Positions 49,646 to 59,026 of a stretch of 64,000 nucleotides of DNA are shown here, one piece after another (position 1 is the first letter of the stretch; each line of letters begins with the position of its first letter). Under the pieces are notes generated by a model. That model saw only the letters and a list, made by a program, of their open reading frames with translations. It did not search any database and was not told where the DNA came from. This DNA comes from Williamsia sp. DF01-3 (GTDB lineage: Bacteria; Actinomycetota; Actinomycetes; Mycobacteriales; Mycobacteriaceae). The stretch is taken from assembly GCF_023051145.1 (NCBI RefSeq), contig NZ_JALKFS010000005.1, forward strand, positions 3,613,733 to 3,677,732. Reading direction: 5' to 3'. A program made the position numbers and the translations under genes.

Positions 49646-50374
49646 GTGCCTGTGATCCAAACCCGCCCCCGTGGTCGCCGTACCGGCGGCCTCACGCTGG
49701 TCATGCTGCTGATGGCCCTCGTCGGGGCCCCACTCCTGGCGGCGTGTTCGGACTCCCCCGCCCAGTTCGGCGACCGCATGTGGGGCGCTCTTGTGCTCGC
49801 GGAGAAGGATGTCGGCCAGGAGAAGGGCCCTCAGATCGACGTGCCCCAGTCACTGGAGACCGTGGTCAGCGCGACCGAATTCAAACGCGACGGACTGATC
49901 GGCACCCGCGCCACATTCACCGAGGCGACTCTGGGCCAGTTCACCCAGCTGGGTGAACTGGTCGAAGATGCGTATCCCGACGCAGCCGTGGCCATGGACC
50001 TGCAGGCGCAGCGTCGCGGCGACGCGGTCACGTTCCGCGGTACCGCCGACCTGCTGGGTCTGGCGCCCGGCCGGGACTATGTCGAGTTCTCGGTCCAGTT
50101 CGCCGGTCCGGTCAGCGCCACCAACGGACAGCAGGATGGCGACGACGCGGTGTCGTGGAAGCCGGAGATCGGCAAGGCCTCTCCGATGACCGCGGAAGCG
50201 CGCTACGACGAACCCGGAACGGCGGCCTTCACCGGCTGGACCGGCCTGATGGCCGGCATCGCCCTGGCGGTGACCGTTCTCGTCGTCGCCCTGGCCTGGG
50301 TCAACCGGGACCAGTCCCCCCGTCCAGGTGCCCCGGCCAGGAGACCACGCGACAAACAGGGATCATCCCGCTGA
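49646..50374 (+). CDS. lppM: LppM-family lipoprotein
   Basis: 242 residues. Signal peptide with lipobox LLAAC (C33), a beta-rich exported domain (about 36-190) and, unusually for a lipoprotein, a C-terminal membrane helix (about 198-220) with a basic tail. This is the LppM architecture of Rv2171, implicated in mannosylated lipid surface exposure and phagosome trafficking in M. tuberculosis. It lies between cruF and cruG although not a carotenoid enzyme. GTG start. Confidence 0.85.
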   Translation: MPVIQTRPRGRRTGGLTLVMLLMALVGAPLLAACSDSPAQFGDRMWGALVLAEKDVGQEKGPQIDVPQSLETVVSATEFKRDGLIGTRATFTEATLGQFTQLGELVEDAYPDAAVAMDLQAQRRGDAVTFRGTADLLGLAPGRDYVEFSVQFAGPVSATNGQQDGDDAVSWKPEIGKASPMTAEARYDEPGTAAFTGWTGLMAGIALAVTVLVVALAWVNRDQSPRPGAPARRPRDKQGSSR

Positions 50375-50394
50375 TCGGCAACCTCGCGGCGGCG

Positions 50395-51489
50395 GTGTCC
50401 ATCGTCAATCTTGCTCTGACAGTGGTGAACACCCGACGGTTCACCGATCTCGCAGACGACGCCGACCCGGTCGTCGGGGTGGTGTGGGTGTGTGTGCCGG
50501 CACGCGACGAGGCCGAGCGGATCGCCGACCTGGTGGATGACCTGAAAGTCCAGCACGGAATGCCGGACCTGCGCGTCCTGATCTGTGATGACGATTCCAC
50601 CGACGGCACCGCGGAGGTCGCCGTCGCAGCAGCGGCCGGGGATCCGCGTTTCACGGTGGTCCGCAATCAGCAGCCGCCACCGGCCGGATGGACCGGCAAG
50701 AACCATGCCCTGGATCTCCTGACCGCCCAGATCACCGACGGAACCCTGGTGTTCGTGGATGCCGACGTGCGTCTGGGCCGTACCGCATTGCACCGCGCGA
50801 TCGGCACACTGGTCAGGTCGGGCGGCGGGCTGCTCACCGTGTGGCCGTCGCAGCAGGCCGGATCCCTGCTCGAGTACCTGGTTCAGCCCCTGCTCAGCTG
50901 GTCCTGGCTCAGCTCGGTGCCATTGGCGATCTCCGAGCGTCTGCTACCCCGGTCGATGGCCGTGGCAAACGGGCAGTTCCTGGTGACGTCGCTGGATGAC
51001 TACCGCCGCGCCGGCGGCCACAGCGCGGTTCGCGCCGACATCACCGAGGATCTCGCGTTGGCCCGCCGCTACCGCTCCGCCGGGATGTCGTCGGCGATAC
51101 GCAGCGGTCGTGGGGTCGTCTGGTGCCGGATGTACGACGGTGCGGCAGACACCTGGGGCGGATACCGGCGGTGGCTGAGCACCGAGTTCGGAAGCCCTGC
51201 AGGCGCGAGCATCGTCGCCATGGTCGCTGGTGCCGTCTATGTACTGCCGGTGGTGGACCTGGTCCGGGGGCGACGACGGTCCCGTGCGTTGCTGTCGCTG
51301 GCTGCGGCGTCTGCGTCCCGAATGGTCGCTCGACACGCCGAAACCGGAGCGCTCGGCCCGGTCGACATCGTCTCGGCCATCGCACATCCGGTATCCACCG
51401 CACTGGCCGTCGCAGCGGTGGGCGACTCACTGCGGGCCCGCCGGCGCGGCACACTCGACTGGAAAGGTCGCGGTCTCACGCCACGCTGA
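50395..51489 (+). CDS. cruG: CruG-type carotenoid glycosyltransferase (GT2)
   Basis: About 364 residues. GT2 motifs: VPARDEAERI, CDDDSTDGT (65-71), VFVDADVRLG, and ITEDLALARRY for the catalytic base; C-terminal hydrophobic helices anchor it. Family members (CruG) glycosylate the 1'-hydroxyl made by CruF, and their genes are usually linked, as here. Start is uncertain: no ATG is available, the GTG at 50395 truncates the first helix, and a CTG at 50371 would overlap the lppM stop (CTGA) and give the full helix. Confidence 0.8.
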   Translation: MSIVNLALTVVNTRRFTDLADDADPVVGVVWVCVPARDEAERIADLVDDLKVQHGMPDLRVLICDDDSTDGTAEVAVAAAAGDPRFTVVRNQQPPPAGWTGKNHALDLLTAQITDGTLVFVDADVRLGRTALHRAIGTLVRSGGGLLTVWPSQQAGSLLEYLVQPLLSWSWLSSVPLAISERLLPRSMAVANGQFLVTSLDDYRRAGGHSAVRADITEDLALARRYRSAGMSSAIRSGRGVVWCRMYDGAADTWGGYRRWLSTEFGSPAGASIVAMVAGAVYVLPVVDLVRGRRRSRALLSLAAASASRMVARHAETGALGPVDIVSAIAHPVSTALAVAAVGDSLRARRRGTLDWKGRGLTPR

Positions 51490-51513
51490 TCGACGGACGA
51501 GCCGGTCGGACTG

Positions 51514-52448
51514 TCAGGCAGCCATCACGTTCATACCGAGGCGCTCGAGCACCTCGCTGGTGGCCTTGGCGAAGTTGAGACTGCAGAAGTGCAGGCAAGG
51601 CACGCCCTCATCGATCAACCGCTGGGCCATCTCCGTGGCGAGGTCGATCCCGACGGCCCGCACAGCTTCACGGTTCTCCTCCGAACCGTCGCCCGCAGCC
51701 GCGGCGAGCCTCCGGTCGACGGCCTCGGGCAGCACCGATCCCGACAGCTCGACCATCCGCCGCACCGACGCCAGTGACGTGATCGGCATGATCCCGGGAA
51801 TCAGCGGCTTGGCACCCTGTTCGGGGTCCATGGCGGTGACCCGGTCGCGCAGCCGCAGGAAGTCATCGACGTCGAAGAACATCTGCGTGATCGAATACTG
51901 GGCTCCGGCGCGGAGTTTCGACACCAGATATTTGGTGTCGTGGTCGAGGTCCGGCGCCCGGTGATGGCCTTCCGGGAACGACGCGACACCGACGTTGAAG
52001 TCGCCGAGTTCCTGCACGAGCCGCACCAGTTGCTCGGCGTACTCGACGCCCTCCGGATGCTTGACCCACTCGCCGAGCGGATCGCCCGGGGGTCACCGCG
52101 CAACGCGAGGATGTTGGTGATGCCCTTGTCCGCGTACCCGCCGATCATCGCCCGCAGTTCGGCGACGCTGTGCCCGACCGCGGTCAGGTGCGCCACCGGC
52201 AGCAATGTGGTCTCCCGGGCGAGCTGACCGGTGATACGCAACGTGCGGTCGCGGGTGGACCCACCCGCCCCGTAGGTCATGGACACAAAAGCGGGGCCCA
52301 TTCGTTCGAAGATCCGCACCGTACGCCACAGACGCGCCTCGGCCTGCTCATCGCGGGGCGGGTAGAACTCGACCGAAAACGGCACCGGCCCCGGATGTGG
52401 CTCGGCCAGCCGCTGCACGATCGACGGGTGGGATTGCTGCGAACTCAC
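51514..52448 (-). pseudogene. metF: methylenetetrahydrofolate reductase-like protein, one apparent frameshift
   Basis: MetF-family protein (Rv2172c position). N-terminal half from a GTG at 52448 (FSVEFYPPRDEQAEARLW, SMTYGAGGSTRDRT, NILALRGDP) and C-terminal half (YLVSKLRAGAQYSITQMFFD, GIMPITSL, HFCSLNFAKAT) are in different frames. Adding one base to the five-G run at 52088-52092 (CCCCC on the coding strand, after GAC) joins them into a 311-residue protein. FAD/folate residues of both halves are present, so the gene looks functional apart from this point. Convergent with cruG. Confidence 0.85.
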
Positions 52449-52552
52449 CTGACAAGCATACGGTCGGCGCCGTGGTCGAGACCATGTGGTGCCACAGACA
52501 TGGTCAACCCGCGACAACACGACGCCTATCGCGCCACCGCTAAGGTGAAGCC

Positions 52553-53629
52553 GTGGCAATCGAGTTCCTGCGCGACGTCCCGATGGCGACCACCGAGTTG
52601 TTGCGGCAGGTCTTCGAAGATCGCAGGCCCACGGTGACTGCCATCTCCCCGGGTTTCGCCGAAGCGGTGGATGCGATGGAGGCTTTTGTACTGCGCGGCG
52701 GTAAACGGGTCCGGCCCACCTTTGCCTGGGCCGGCTACCGCGCCGCCGGCCCGGCCCGGACACTTCCCGACGAGATGCTGACCGTGTGCGCGGCCCTCGA
52801 GCTCGTACAGGCCTGCGCCCTGATCCACGACGACATCATCGATCGTTCCGACACCCGCCGGGGTCACCCCACCATCCACCGCCAGTTCGAAGAAGGACAT
52901 CGGGCTGCCGGCTGGCTCGGCGCGGCGGACCACTACGGCGAAGGCGCGGCCATCCTGCTCGGCGATCTCGCACTCGCGTGGGCGGACGATCTCCTCGCCG
53001 GCGCCGGATTCGCCCCCGACGTGTTCGGCCAGGTCACACCAGTGTGGTCCGGGATGCGGACAGAGGTACTGGCCGGGCAGCTGCTGGACATCCGGACCGA
53101 GGCGTCGGGGGACGAATCCCCCACCGCCGCTCATCGGGTGATGCGGTTCAAGACGGCGGCGTACACCGTGGAACGGCCGTTGCAGCTCGGTGCCGTGATC
53201 GGTGGCGGCGATGACGCCCTGGTGGATGCACTGCGCTCGTTCGGCACCGACATCGGCGTGGCGTTCCAGCTTCGCGACGACCTGCTCGGGGTGTTCGGCG
53301 ATCCATCGGTGACCGGTAAGCCGGCAGGCGACGACCTCCTGGCGGGCAAGCGCACCGCACTGCTGGCCGCCGCACTCGATTCCGCCGACACCAACGATCC
53401 GGTTGCCGCACAGAAGCTTCGGGACGGGATCGGGCACGACCTCGGTCCAGCGGACTTGGCGGAGATCACCGGGATAATCGAGAACAGTGGTGCAGTGCAG
53501 GCTGTGGAGCAGCAGATCGACGGTCTCGTCGACTCGGCTCTGACGACCTTGGCCGCCAGCAACGCGACCCCGGCCGCCAAATCCGAGTTGACGGACCTGG
53601 CAACGGCCATGACCCGGCGGCAGACCTGA
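52553..53629 (+). CDS. idsA2: polyprenyl (GGPP-type) diphosphate synthase, IdsA2-like
   Basis: 358 residues. First aspartate-rich motif DDIIDRSDTRRG (D93, D94, D97) and second FQLRDDLLGVFGD. KRVRP binds diphosphate. Makes short-chain prenyl diphosphates (GGPP, C20) by adding isopentenyl units. In M. tuberculosis idsA2 (Rv2173) sits here; with crtB two genes on, the product is probably GGPP for phytoene. Stop codon is directly followed by mptA. Confidence 0.9.
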   Translation: MAIEFLRDVPMATTELLRQVFEDRRPTVTAISPGFAEAVDAMEAFVLRGGKRVRPTFAWAGYRAAGPARTLPDEMLTVCAALELVQACALIHDDIIDRSDTRRGHPTIHRQFEEGHRAAGWLGAADHYGEGAAILLGDLALAWADDLLAGAGFAPDVFGQVTPVWSGMRTEVLAGQLLDIRTEASGDESPTAAHRVMRFKTAAYTVERPLQLGAVIGGGDDALVDALRSFGTDIGVAFQLRDDLLGVFGDPSVTGKPAGDDLLAGKRTALLAAALDSADTNDPVAAQKLRDGIGHDLGPADLAEITGIIENSGAVQAVEQQIDGLVDSALTTLAASNATPAAKSELTDLATAMTRRQT

Positions 53630-55186
53630 ATGGCTCGCTCTGGCACCGCACGTCCGCGCACGTCGGTGGGCGACAACATTCGTCGGCTGCGTGAGTTCGG
53701 TGCGACGGCGATCGGCGGATCCGTCCTGCTCGGTTTCGCCGGATCATTGCTCGTCACCATCGGGAGCTTCGGAGTCGGCGACATCCCGCGGAACCAGACC
53801 TCACTGCAGGATCTGGGATTGTCGTGGCTGTCGTTCGGACACGGGAAAACACTGGCGGGGATGTCGTTCTGGCTGGGTGTGGCAGTGATGGTGGTCGCCT
53901 GGGTGCGGGTGGGCCGCACCCTCCGCGCCGCCACGCCGGCCGACGGGGCCGCACGCACTGTCGGATGGGCAGCCATCGCGTGGTCGGCGCCCCTGATGGT
54001 CGCCGTGCCGCTCTACAGCCGGGATGTGTACGCGTATCTCGCCCAGGGGGCGTTGTTACGCGACGGATTCAACCCGTATGCCGATGGACCTGCCGTACAG
54101 CCAGGGGCCCTGCTCGACTCGATGGCCCAGGTATGGGCGACCACCACAGCTCCTTATGGTCCCGCGTTCATGTCGCTCACGGGCGCGGTCACACGGGTGA
54201 CCGGCGACGAACCCGTCGTGGGTGTGCTGGTCATGCGGCTCGTCCTGGTGCCCGGGCTGTTCTTGACGTTGTGGGCGCTTCCGAAGCTGGCCAGGCATTT
54301 CGGCACCGACCCCGCTCTGGCCCTCTGGCTCGCCGTCCTCAATCCTCTTGTGCTGGTGCACCTGGTGGGGGGACCGCACGTCGAGCTGCTGATGATGGGC
54401 GTCCTGATCGCCGGGGTCACGCTCGTGGTGACACGCAGACACGTTGCCGGCGTCGGCGTTCTCGCCCTCGCCATGTCGATCAAAATCACCGCCGGTGTCG
54501 CCATCCCCTTCGTGTTGTGGATCTGGTTGTCCCACATCCGCGACGAGCGTGACGTCCGTGCCAAGGACGTGGCTCGCGTTCTCGCCTGGATCATCGGGGT
54601 GTCCGCGGCCGTCTTCGGACTGCTGACGTTGCTCGTCGGCCACGGGTTCGGCTGGCTGCTGGGACTGACGTGGGCGGCAAAGATCATCAATTGGCTTACA
54701 ATTCCCACCGCGGTGGCGCACCTCATCACCTTTGCCGCATCACCTTTCACCGCCTTGCCGCTGTTACCGGTGCTCGAGGTGACGCGCGCGGTGGGGTCGG
54801 TTGTCCTGGCGCTCACCCTGGTGGGTCTCTGGTTGTGGTTCCGACGAGGTGAGCGTGCCGCGGTCACCGGGATGGCGTGGGCCATGCTCGCCGTCTTGTT
54901 ACTCGAACCGTCTACGCTGCCCTGGTATTACACCTGGGCGCTTGTGCTGGCTGCCGCCTTCACCATCGAGCGATGGGCGGTCGTGGCCATCGTGTTCTAT
55001 TCGGTGTTCCTCCTCCAGGTGTTCGGGCCGGACGACGAGATCTTCATGTACAAGCTGACCGATGTGGTTGTCGCCGTTGCCCTCTCGGCACTTGCGGGTT
55101 GGTCGTTGATCCGCGAGGACCCCTTGCGTCTGCGCCGGGTGACCCGTGGCCCTTCCCCGGCCCCCATCAGCGGAGCGACCGCATGA
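53630..55186 (+). CDS. mptA: alpha-1,6-mannosyltransferase MptA
   Basis: 518 residues, about 12 membrane helices, GT-C fold. The lipid-sugar dependent aspartate region YSRDVYAYLAQGALLRDGFNPY and PYGPAF match MptA/MptB, polyprenol-phosphomannose-dependent enzymes that extend the mannan core of lipomannan and lipoarabinomannan. Position after idsA2 (as Rv2174) favours MptA over MptB. Coupled to crtB by ATGA. Confidence 0.88.
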   Translation: MARSGTARPRTSVGDNIRRLREFGATAIGGSVLLGFAGSLLVTIGSFGVGDIPRNQTSLQDLGLSWLSFGHGKTLAGMSFWLGVAVMVVAWVRVGRTLRAATPADGAARTVGWAAIAWSAPLMVAVPLYSRDVYAYLAQGALLRDGFNPYADGPAVQPGALLDSMAQVWATTTAPYGPAFMSLTGAVTRVTGDEPVVGVLVMRLVLVPGLFLTLWALPKLARHFGTDPALALWLAVLNPLVLVHLVGGPHVELLMMGVLIAGVTLVVTRRHVAGVGVLALAMSIKITAGVAIPFVLWIWLSHIRDERDVRAKDVARVLAWIIGVSAAVFGLLTLLVGHGFGWLLGLTWAAKIINWLTIPTAVAHLITFAASPFTALPLLPVLEVTRAVGSVVLALTLVGLWLWFRRGERAAVTGMAWAMLAVLLLEPSTLPWYYTWALVLAAAFTIERWAVVAIVFYSVFLLQVFGPDDEIFMYKLTDVVVAVALSALAGWSLIREDPLRLRRVTRGPSPAPISGATA

Positions 55187-56097
55187 TCGGCGACGGGCGA
55201 CTCGAACCCGCCTACGAGCACTGCCGCAAGCTCACCGCCACCCATGGCCGCAGTTACTACATTGGTACGCAACTGCTTTCGCGGCGACAACGTGCCGGGG
55301 TCTATGCGCTCTACGGCTTCGCGCGCATGGTCGACGACATCGTCGACACGGGATCGGGGCAACACCGATTGTCCGCACTCGACGCGATCGAGGCCGACCT
55401 GCACGCGGCTCTGTCCGACCCGGGACATCTCCCCCGCCGGCCCGAAGTGCTGGCCGTCGCGGACACCATCACCACTTTCGACATCGACCACCGGTACTTC
55501 GACGCGTTCATGCGCTCCATGAGGATGGACATCCCCGACAGCGACATCCACGTCGCGCGGTACCGGACGATGGCTGAACTGCGCGCCTACATGTACGGGT
55601 CGGCAAGCGTGATCGGATTGCAGATGTTGCCGATACTGGGCACGGTGGTCGACGGGGATGTCGCCATCGCGCCCGCCCGGGCGCTCGGCGACGCGTTTCA
55701 GCTGACCAACTTCATCCGGGACGCCGGCGAAGACCTCGATCGCGACCGCATCTATCTGCCGACCGACGAACTCGCGGCCTTCGGGGTGGACGAATCCATG
55801 CTGCGGCGGTGCCGACGTACAGGTCAGGTACCGGGTGAACTCCGGCGCGCCCTGGCACACCTGATAGCGGTGACACGTGCCGAATACCGTCGCGCCGAAC
55901 CGGGAATCGAGATGCTGTCGCCGTCGAGCCGGCCGGGTATCCGAGCAGCATTCACCATGTACCAAGCGATCCTCGACGAGGTCGAACGTAGCGGCTACCG
56001 GGTACTCACCGAACGCGCGCGAGTGTCGACACCGGCCCGCCTCGGTCACGTCGCCCGGGCCGTGAGCACCCGGGGCCGCACGTTTAATCGGTCCTGA
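55183..56097 (+). CDS. crtB: phytoene synthase (CrtB)
   Basis: 304 residues; condenses two GGPP to phytoene, the first committed carotenoid step. First Asp motif MVDDIVD (D51, D52, D55), second NFIRDAGEDLDRDRIYLP, and HGRSYYIGTQLL near the start are diagnostic. The ATG at 55183 overlaps the mptA stop, so idsA2, mptA and crtB form one operon, an insertion relative to mycobacteria where this position is followed by Rv2175c. Confidence 0.93.
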   Translation: MIGDGRLEPAYEHCRKLTATHGRSYYIGTQLLSRRQRAGVYALYGFARMVDDIVDTGSGQHRLSALDAIEADLHAALSDPGHLPRRPEVLAVADTITTFDIDHRYFDAFMRSMRMDIPDSDIHVARYRTMAELRAYMYGSASVIGLQMLPILGTVVDGDVAIAPARALGDAFQLTNFIRDAGEDLDRDRIYLPTDELAAFGVDESMLRRCRRTGQVPGELRRALAHLIAVTRAEYRRAEPGIEMLSPSSRPGIRAAFTMYQAILDEVERSGYRVLTERARVSTPARLGHVARAVSTRGRTFNRS

Positions 56098-56133
56098 GCA
56101 CCGGTACCCGACCGGCCCGATCAGTGGGACTGG

Positions 56134-56499
56134 TCAGAACGCTTCTGCCTGGGCCCGACGCACCATCTCACGGGCCTGATGCCCGTGCAGTGCCTGAGCC
56201 GGGGTGATGTCGAGGTCATCGTGAGGCGTGAACAGCCACCGCAAGGCCTCGTCGCGGCTGAAGCCGCCGTCGAGGAGGACATCGATGAGCCCGGGAAGAT
56301 GTTTGGTGATCTCAGGGCCGTCCAAGAACAGGGCCGGGATGGCCACCTGCCCGTCACGACGAACCGCGAGCAATTGGTGGTCGGTGATCAGGTTGAGGAT
56401 CTTGCTGTTCGAGAATCCCATTCGGGAGGAGACCTGCGACACCGACAACACCTCGACGTCAGCAGGCAGCGTGTCTTCGGAAAGCGGTACGGAACCCAC
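56134..56499 (-). CDS. winged-helix DNA-binding protein (Rv2175c-like)
   Basis: 121 residues from the GTG at 56499; the frame is open to 56589. An HTH (VSQVSSRMGFSNSKILNLI) and the C-terminal ITPAQALHGHQAREMVRRAQA match Rv2175c, a PknL substrate in M. tuberculosis whose DNA binding is lost on phosphorylation. It is divergent from the PknL-like kinase gene 146 bases away, so the substrate-kinase pairing is likely conserved. Confidence 0.85.
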   Translation of the reverse strand: MGSVPLSEDTLPADVEVLSVSQVSSRMGFSNSKILNLITDHQLLAVRRDGQVAIPALFLDGPEITKHLPGLIDVLLDGGFSRDEALRWLFTPHDDLDITPAQALHGHQAREMVRRAQAEAF

Positions 56500-56645
56500 G
56501 GTGACGAGGGTACCCAGGCGATGGTCGACGCGTCGAATCACCGGTCCGGGCGCAGGCGCCGCGCATGTTCCGTGATCTTTTCTCGACACTCCATCGCTAG
56601 GGTGGACTCGTTGTTCGTATCCCGTCCTGCCGAGAAAGGCTCAAG

Positions 56646-58883
56646 TTGGTGAACGCCCCGTCCGACGTGTTGCTCGGTGTCCTGATCGAGCGTCGCTATC
56701 GGATCGATGCGCTGATCGCCCGCGGCGGGATGTCGAGTGTGTACCTGGGCATGGATCTGCGCCTCGATCGTCCGGTGGCGGTCAAGGTCATGGATCCGCG
56801 TTTCTCGGCCGACCCGCAGTTCCTTGCCCGCCTGGAGTTCGAGGCCCGGTCGGTTGCCCGGCTGAAGGACCCCGGCCTGGTCGCGGTGTACGACCAGGGC
56901 GCGGACGGCGACTACGCATTCCTGGTGATGGAACTCGTCCAGGGCGGCACCCTGCGCGAATTGCTGCGTGAGCGCGGACCGATGCCACCCCATGCGGTCA
57001 CCGCGGTCGCGGCGCCGGTCCTGGGAGCACTCGGTGCCGCACATCGTGCCGGGCTTGTGCACCGCGACGTCAAACCCGAGAACGTCCTCATCTCCGACGA
57101 CGGGGAGGTGAAGGTCGTCGACTTCGGGTTGGTCCGGGCGATCGCTGCCGCCGGGATCACCTCCAACAGCGTGATCCTCGGAACAGCTGCCTACCTCTCC
57201 CCCGAACAGGTGGAAACCGCGTCGGCCGATGCTCGTTCCGACGTGTACTCAACCGGCATCCTGGTGTTCGAGATGCTCACCGGCCGAACACCTTTCACCG
57301 GCGATACCGCCCTTGGCCTGGCCTACCAGCGGCTGCACAACGACGTCCCGCCGCCGGGTTCGGTGATCCCGGGTGTGCCCCGCGAGTTCGATGAGTTCGT
57401 CCTCACCGCGACCGCACGCAACCCTGCGGATCGCTATCGCGACGGACATCACATGCGCCAGGTACTCGACGAGATCGCTGACGATCTGCAACTGCCCGCG
57501 TTCACCGTCCCGGCGCCGACCCGCTCCGCCGAACGCGAGACCATGGTCGCGTTCCGCGACCGTCAGCAACACCGTCCCGGGGCCGCCGTCGACCCGGACC
57601 TCACCGACCCGTTGCCGGCCAGAGCCGCCGCGCAACCCGACGTCCGTAATCCGACTCGTGTGCAGACTCTTCCACCGGACACCCGGCATCCCGAAGGGCA
57701 CGGACCGCCTCAACCGCCGACGCCCCCACCCGCCTACGCCCAGGGCCCGCCGCCCGGCTCGCCCATGTTGCTGTCGCATGCCGCCGAGTTCGAGGAACGC
57801 CGGCGCAAGTCGCGCCGCAATGCGCTGATCTGGGTGCTCGTGGTGGTGCTGCTCGCCGCGACGCTCGGCGTCGCCGGATGGTGGCTCGGGTCGGGTCGAT
57901 TCACCACCGTTCCGGAACTGAACGGGATGGACCGCGTGGCAGCGACCGAGGCGATCGAAGACGCCGGACTCGACGTGGTGGACAAGCCGACCTACGACAA
58001 CGAGCTGCCCGTCGACCAGGTGATGGCCGTCGAACCCGCGCCCGGCACGCGCGTCAGCAGATTCTCGGACGTCGATCTGTCGTATTCGGTGGGACAGCCC
58101 AAAGTCCCGGACCTCTCCTCGGGTGATCCGCTGGCCGTGGTCGAGAAACGTCTGCGCGACCGCACTCTTACGCCCGTGGTTGCACGCCAGCAGTACAGCG
58201 CCACCGCCCCGAAGGGCTCGGTGGTCTCACTCAGTCCCAGTTCGGGCACCACGGTCGCGGTCGGCAGCGAAGTGCAGATCATCACCAGCAGAGGCCCTGA
58301 GCCGATCTCGGTGCCCGATGTGGCAGGGCGCGATCAGGACGACGCCACCGCGCTGCTCAAGACGGCGAAACTCAAGGCCGGCACCGTCCGCAAGGAATTC
58401 AGTCCGGATGTCGACGGCGGCAAGGTGATCGGTACCGACCCCGGCGCGGGCACACTCGCCGAGCCGGGCAGCACCGTCACACTCGTGGTGTCCGACGCGA
58501 TCAAGGTGCCGGACCTGTCCGGCAAGACCCCCGACGAGGCGCGGCGGGTCCTGCAAGACGCGGGGCTGATCGCGCAAGACGGCGGCACGTCCACCGATGG
58601 TGATGCGAAAGCGGGCACCATCACCACCGCCAGCCCCGCCTTCGGGGCGAGGGTGGACCCCCGTGACCCGGTCGTGCGCATCTTCGTATCCGACGGCGTC
58701 GATGTCCCGAACGTCACCGGCGACACGGTCGGGACCGCGAAGAGCAAGCTCGAGGCGGCCGGCCTCTCCGTGGACAGCCGGGGCCTGACGCGCTCGAGTG
58801 TGTCGCTCGTGGTTGGGCAGAATCCGGGTGGCGGCACCCGGGTGAAGCAGGGCAGCACGGTGCAGATCACCTCGTTCCCCTGA
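56646..58883 (+). CDS. pknL: PASTA-domain Ser/Thr protein kinase (PknL-like)
   Basis: 745 residues. Kinase domain (about 17-280): ARGGMSSVY, K47, HRDVKPEN with D141, DFG, SPEQ. Pro-rich juxtamembrane linker, one helix (about 392-414), then five PASTA repeats starting near 418, 482, 553, 618 and 684 (VPDL/VPDV/VPNV starts). PASTA domains bind muropeptides or lipid II. M. tuberculosis PknL lacks them, whereas corynebacterial PknL has them, so this is the long form. Start TTG 56646 or GTG 56649. Confidence 0.92.
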   Translation: MVNAPSDVLLGVLIERRYRIDALIARGGMSSVYLGMDLRLDRPVAVKVMDPRFSADPQFLARLEFEARSVARLKDPGLVAVYDQGADGDYAFLVMELVQGGTLRELLRERGPMPPHAVTAVAAPVLGALGAAHRAGLVHRDVKPENVLISDDGEVKVVDFGLVRAIAAAGITSNSVILGTAAYLSPEQVETASADARSDVYSTGILVFEMLTGRTPFTGDTALGLAYQRLHNDVPPPGSVIPGVPREFDEFVLTATARNPADRYRDGHHMRQVLDEIADDLQLPAFTVPAPTRSAERETMVAFRDRQQHRPGAAVDPDLTDPLPARAAAQPDVRNPTRVQTLPPDTRHPEGHGPPQPPTPPPAYAQGPPPGSPMLLSHAAEFEERRRKSRRNALIWVLVVVLLAATLGVAGWWLGSGRFTTVPELNGMDRVAATEAIEDAGLDVVDKPTYDNELPVDQVMAVEPAPGTRVSRFSDVDLSYSVGQPKVPDLSSGDPLAVVEKRLRDRTLTPVVARQQYSATAPKGSVVSLSPSSGTTVAVGSEVQIITSRGPEPISVPDVAGRDQDDATALLKTAKLKAGTVRKEFSPDVDGGKVIGTDPGAGTLAEPGSTVTLVVSDAIKVPDLSGKTPDEARRVLQDAGLIAQDGGTSTDGDAKAGTITTASPAFGARVDPRDPVVRIFVSDGVDVPNVTGDTVGTAKSKLEAAGLSVDSRGLTRSSVSLVVGQNPGGGTRVKQGSTVQITSFP

Positions 58884-58942
58884 CGTTGTTCGGCGGGCGC
58901 GCACGCCCGGTCTCCCCCGAGCGGCCCGGTGTGATGTGATTG

Positions 58943-59023
58943 CCGGTGACACGGGGTGCCGAACACGTCGGCTGAGATCAGACCCGCTGTACCTGACCAG
59001 GTAATGCTGGCGGAGGGATGTCC
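58943..59023 (+). promoter_or_regulatory. TPP riboswitch (THI element)
   Basis: All conserved aptamer parts are readable: ACGGGGTGCC (58951-58960), GCTGAGATCA (58971-58980), GACCCGCTGTACCTGACC (58981-58998), AATGCTGGCGGAGGGA (59003-59018). The final conserved GGAGG is also the only Shine-Dalgarno for the next gene, and P1 (GACA with TGTC) would enclose the ATG at 59018. Thiamine diphosphate binding should therefore directly block translation, the mechanism known in actinobacteria. Confidence 0.93.
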
Positions 59024-59026
59024 ATC

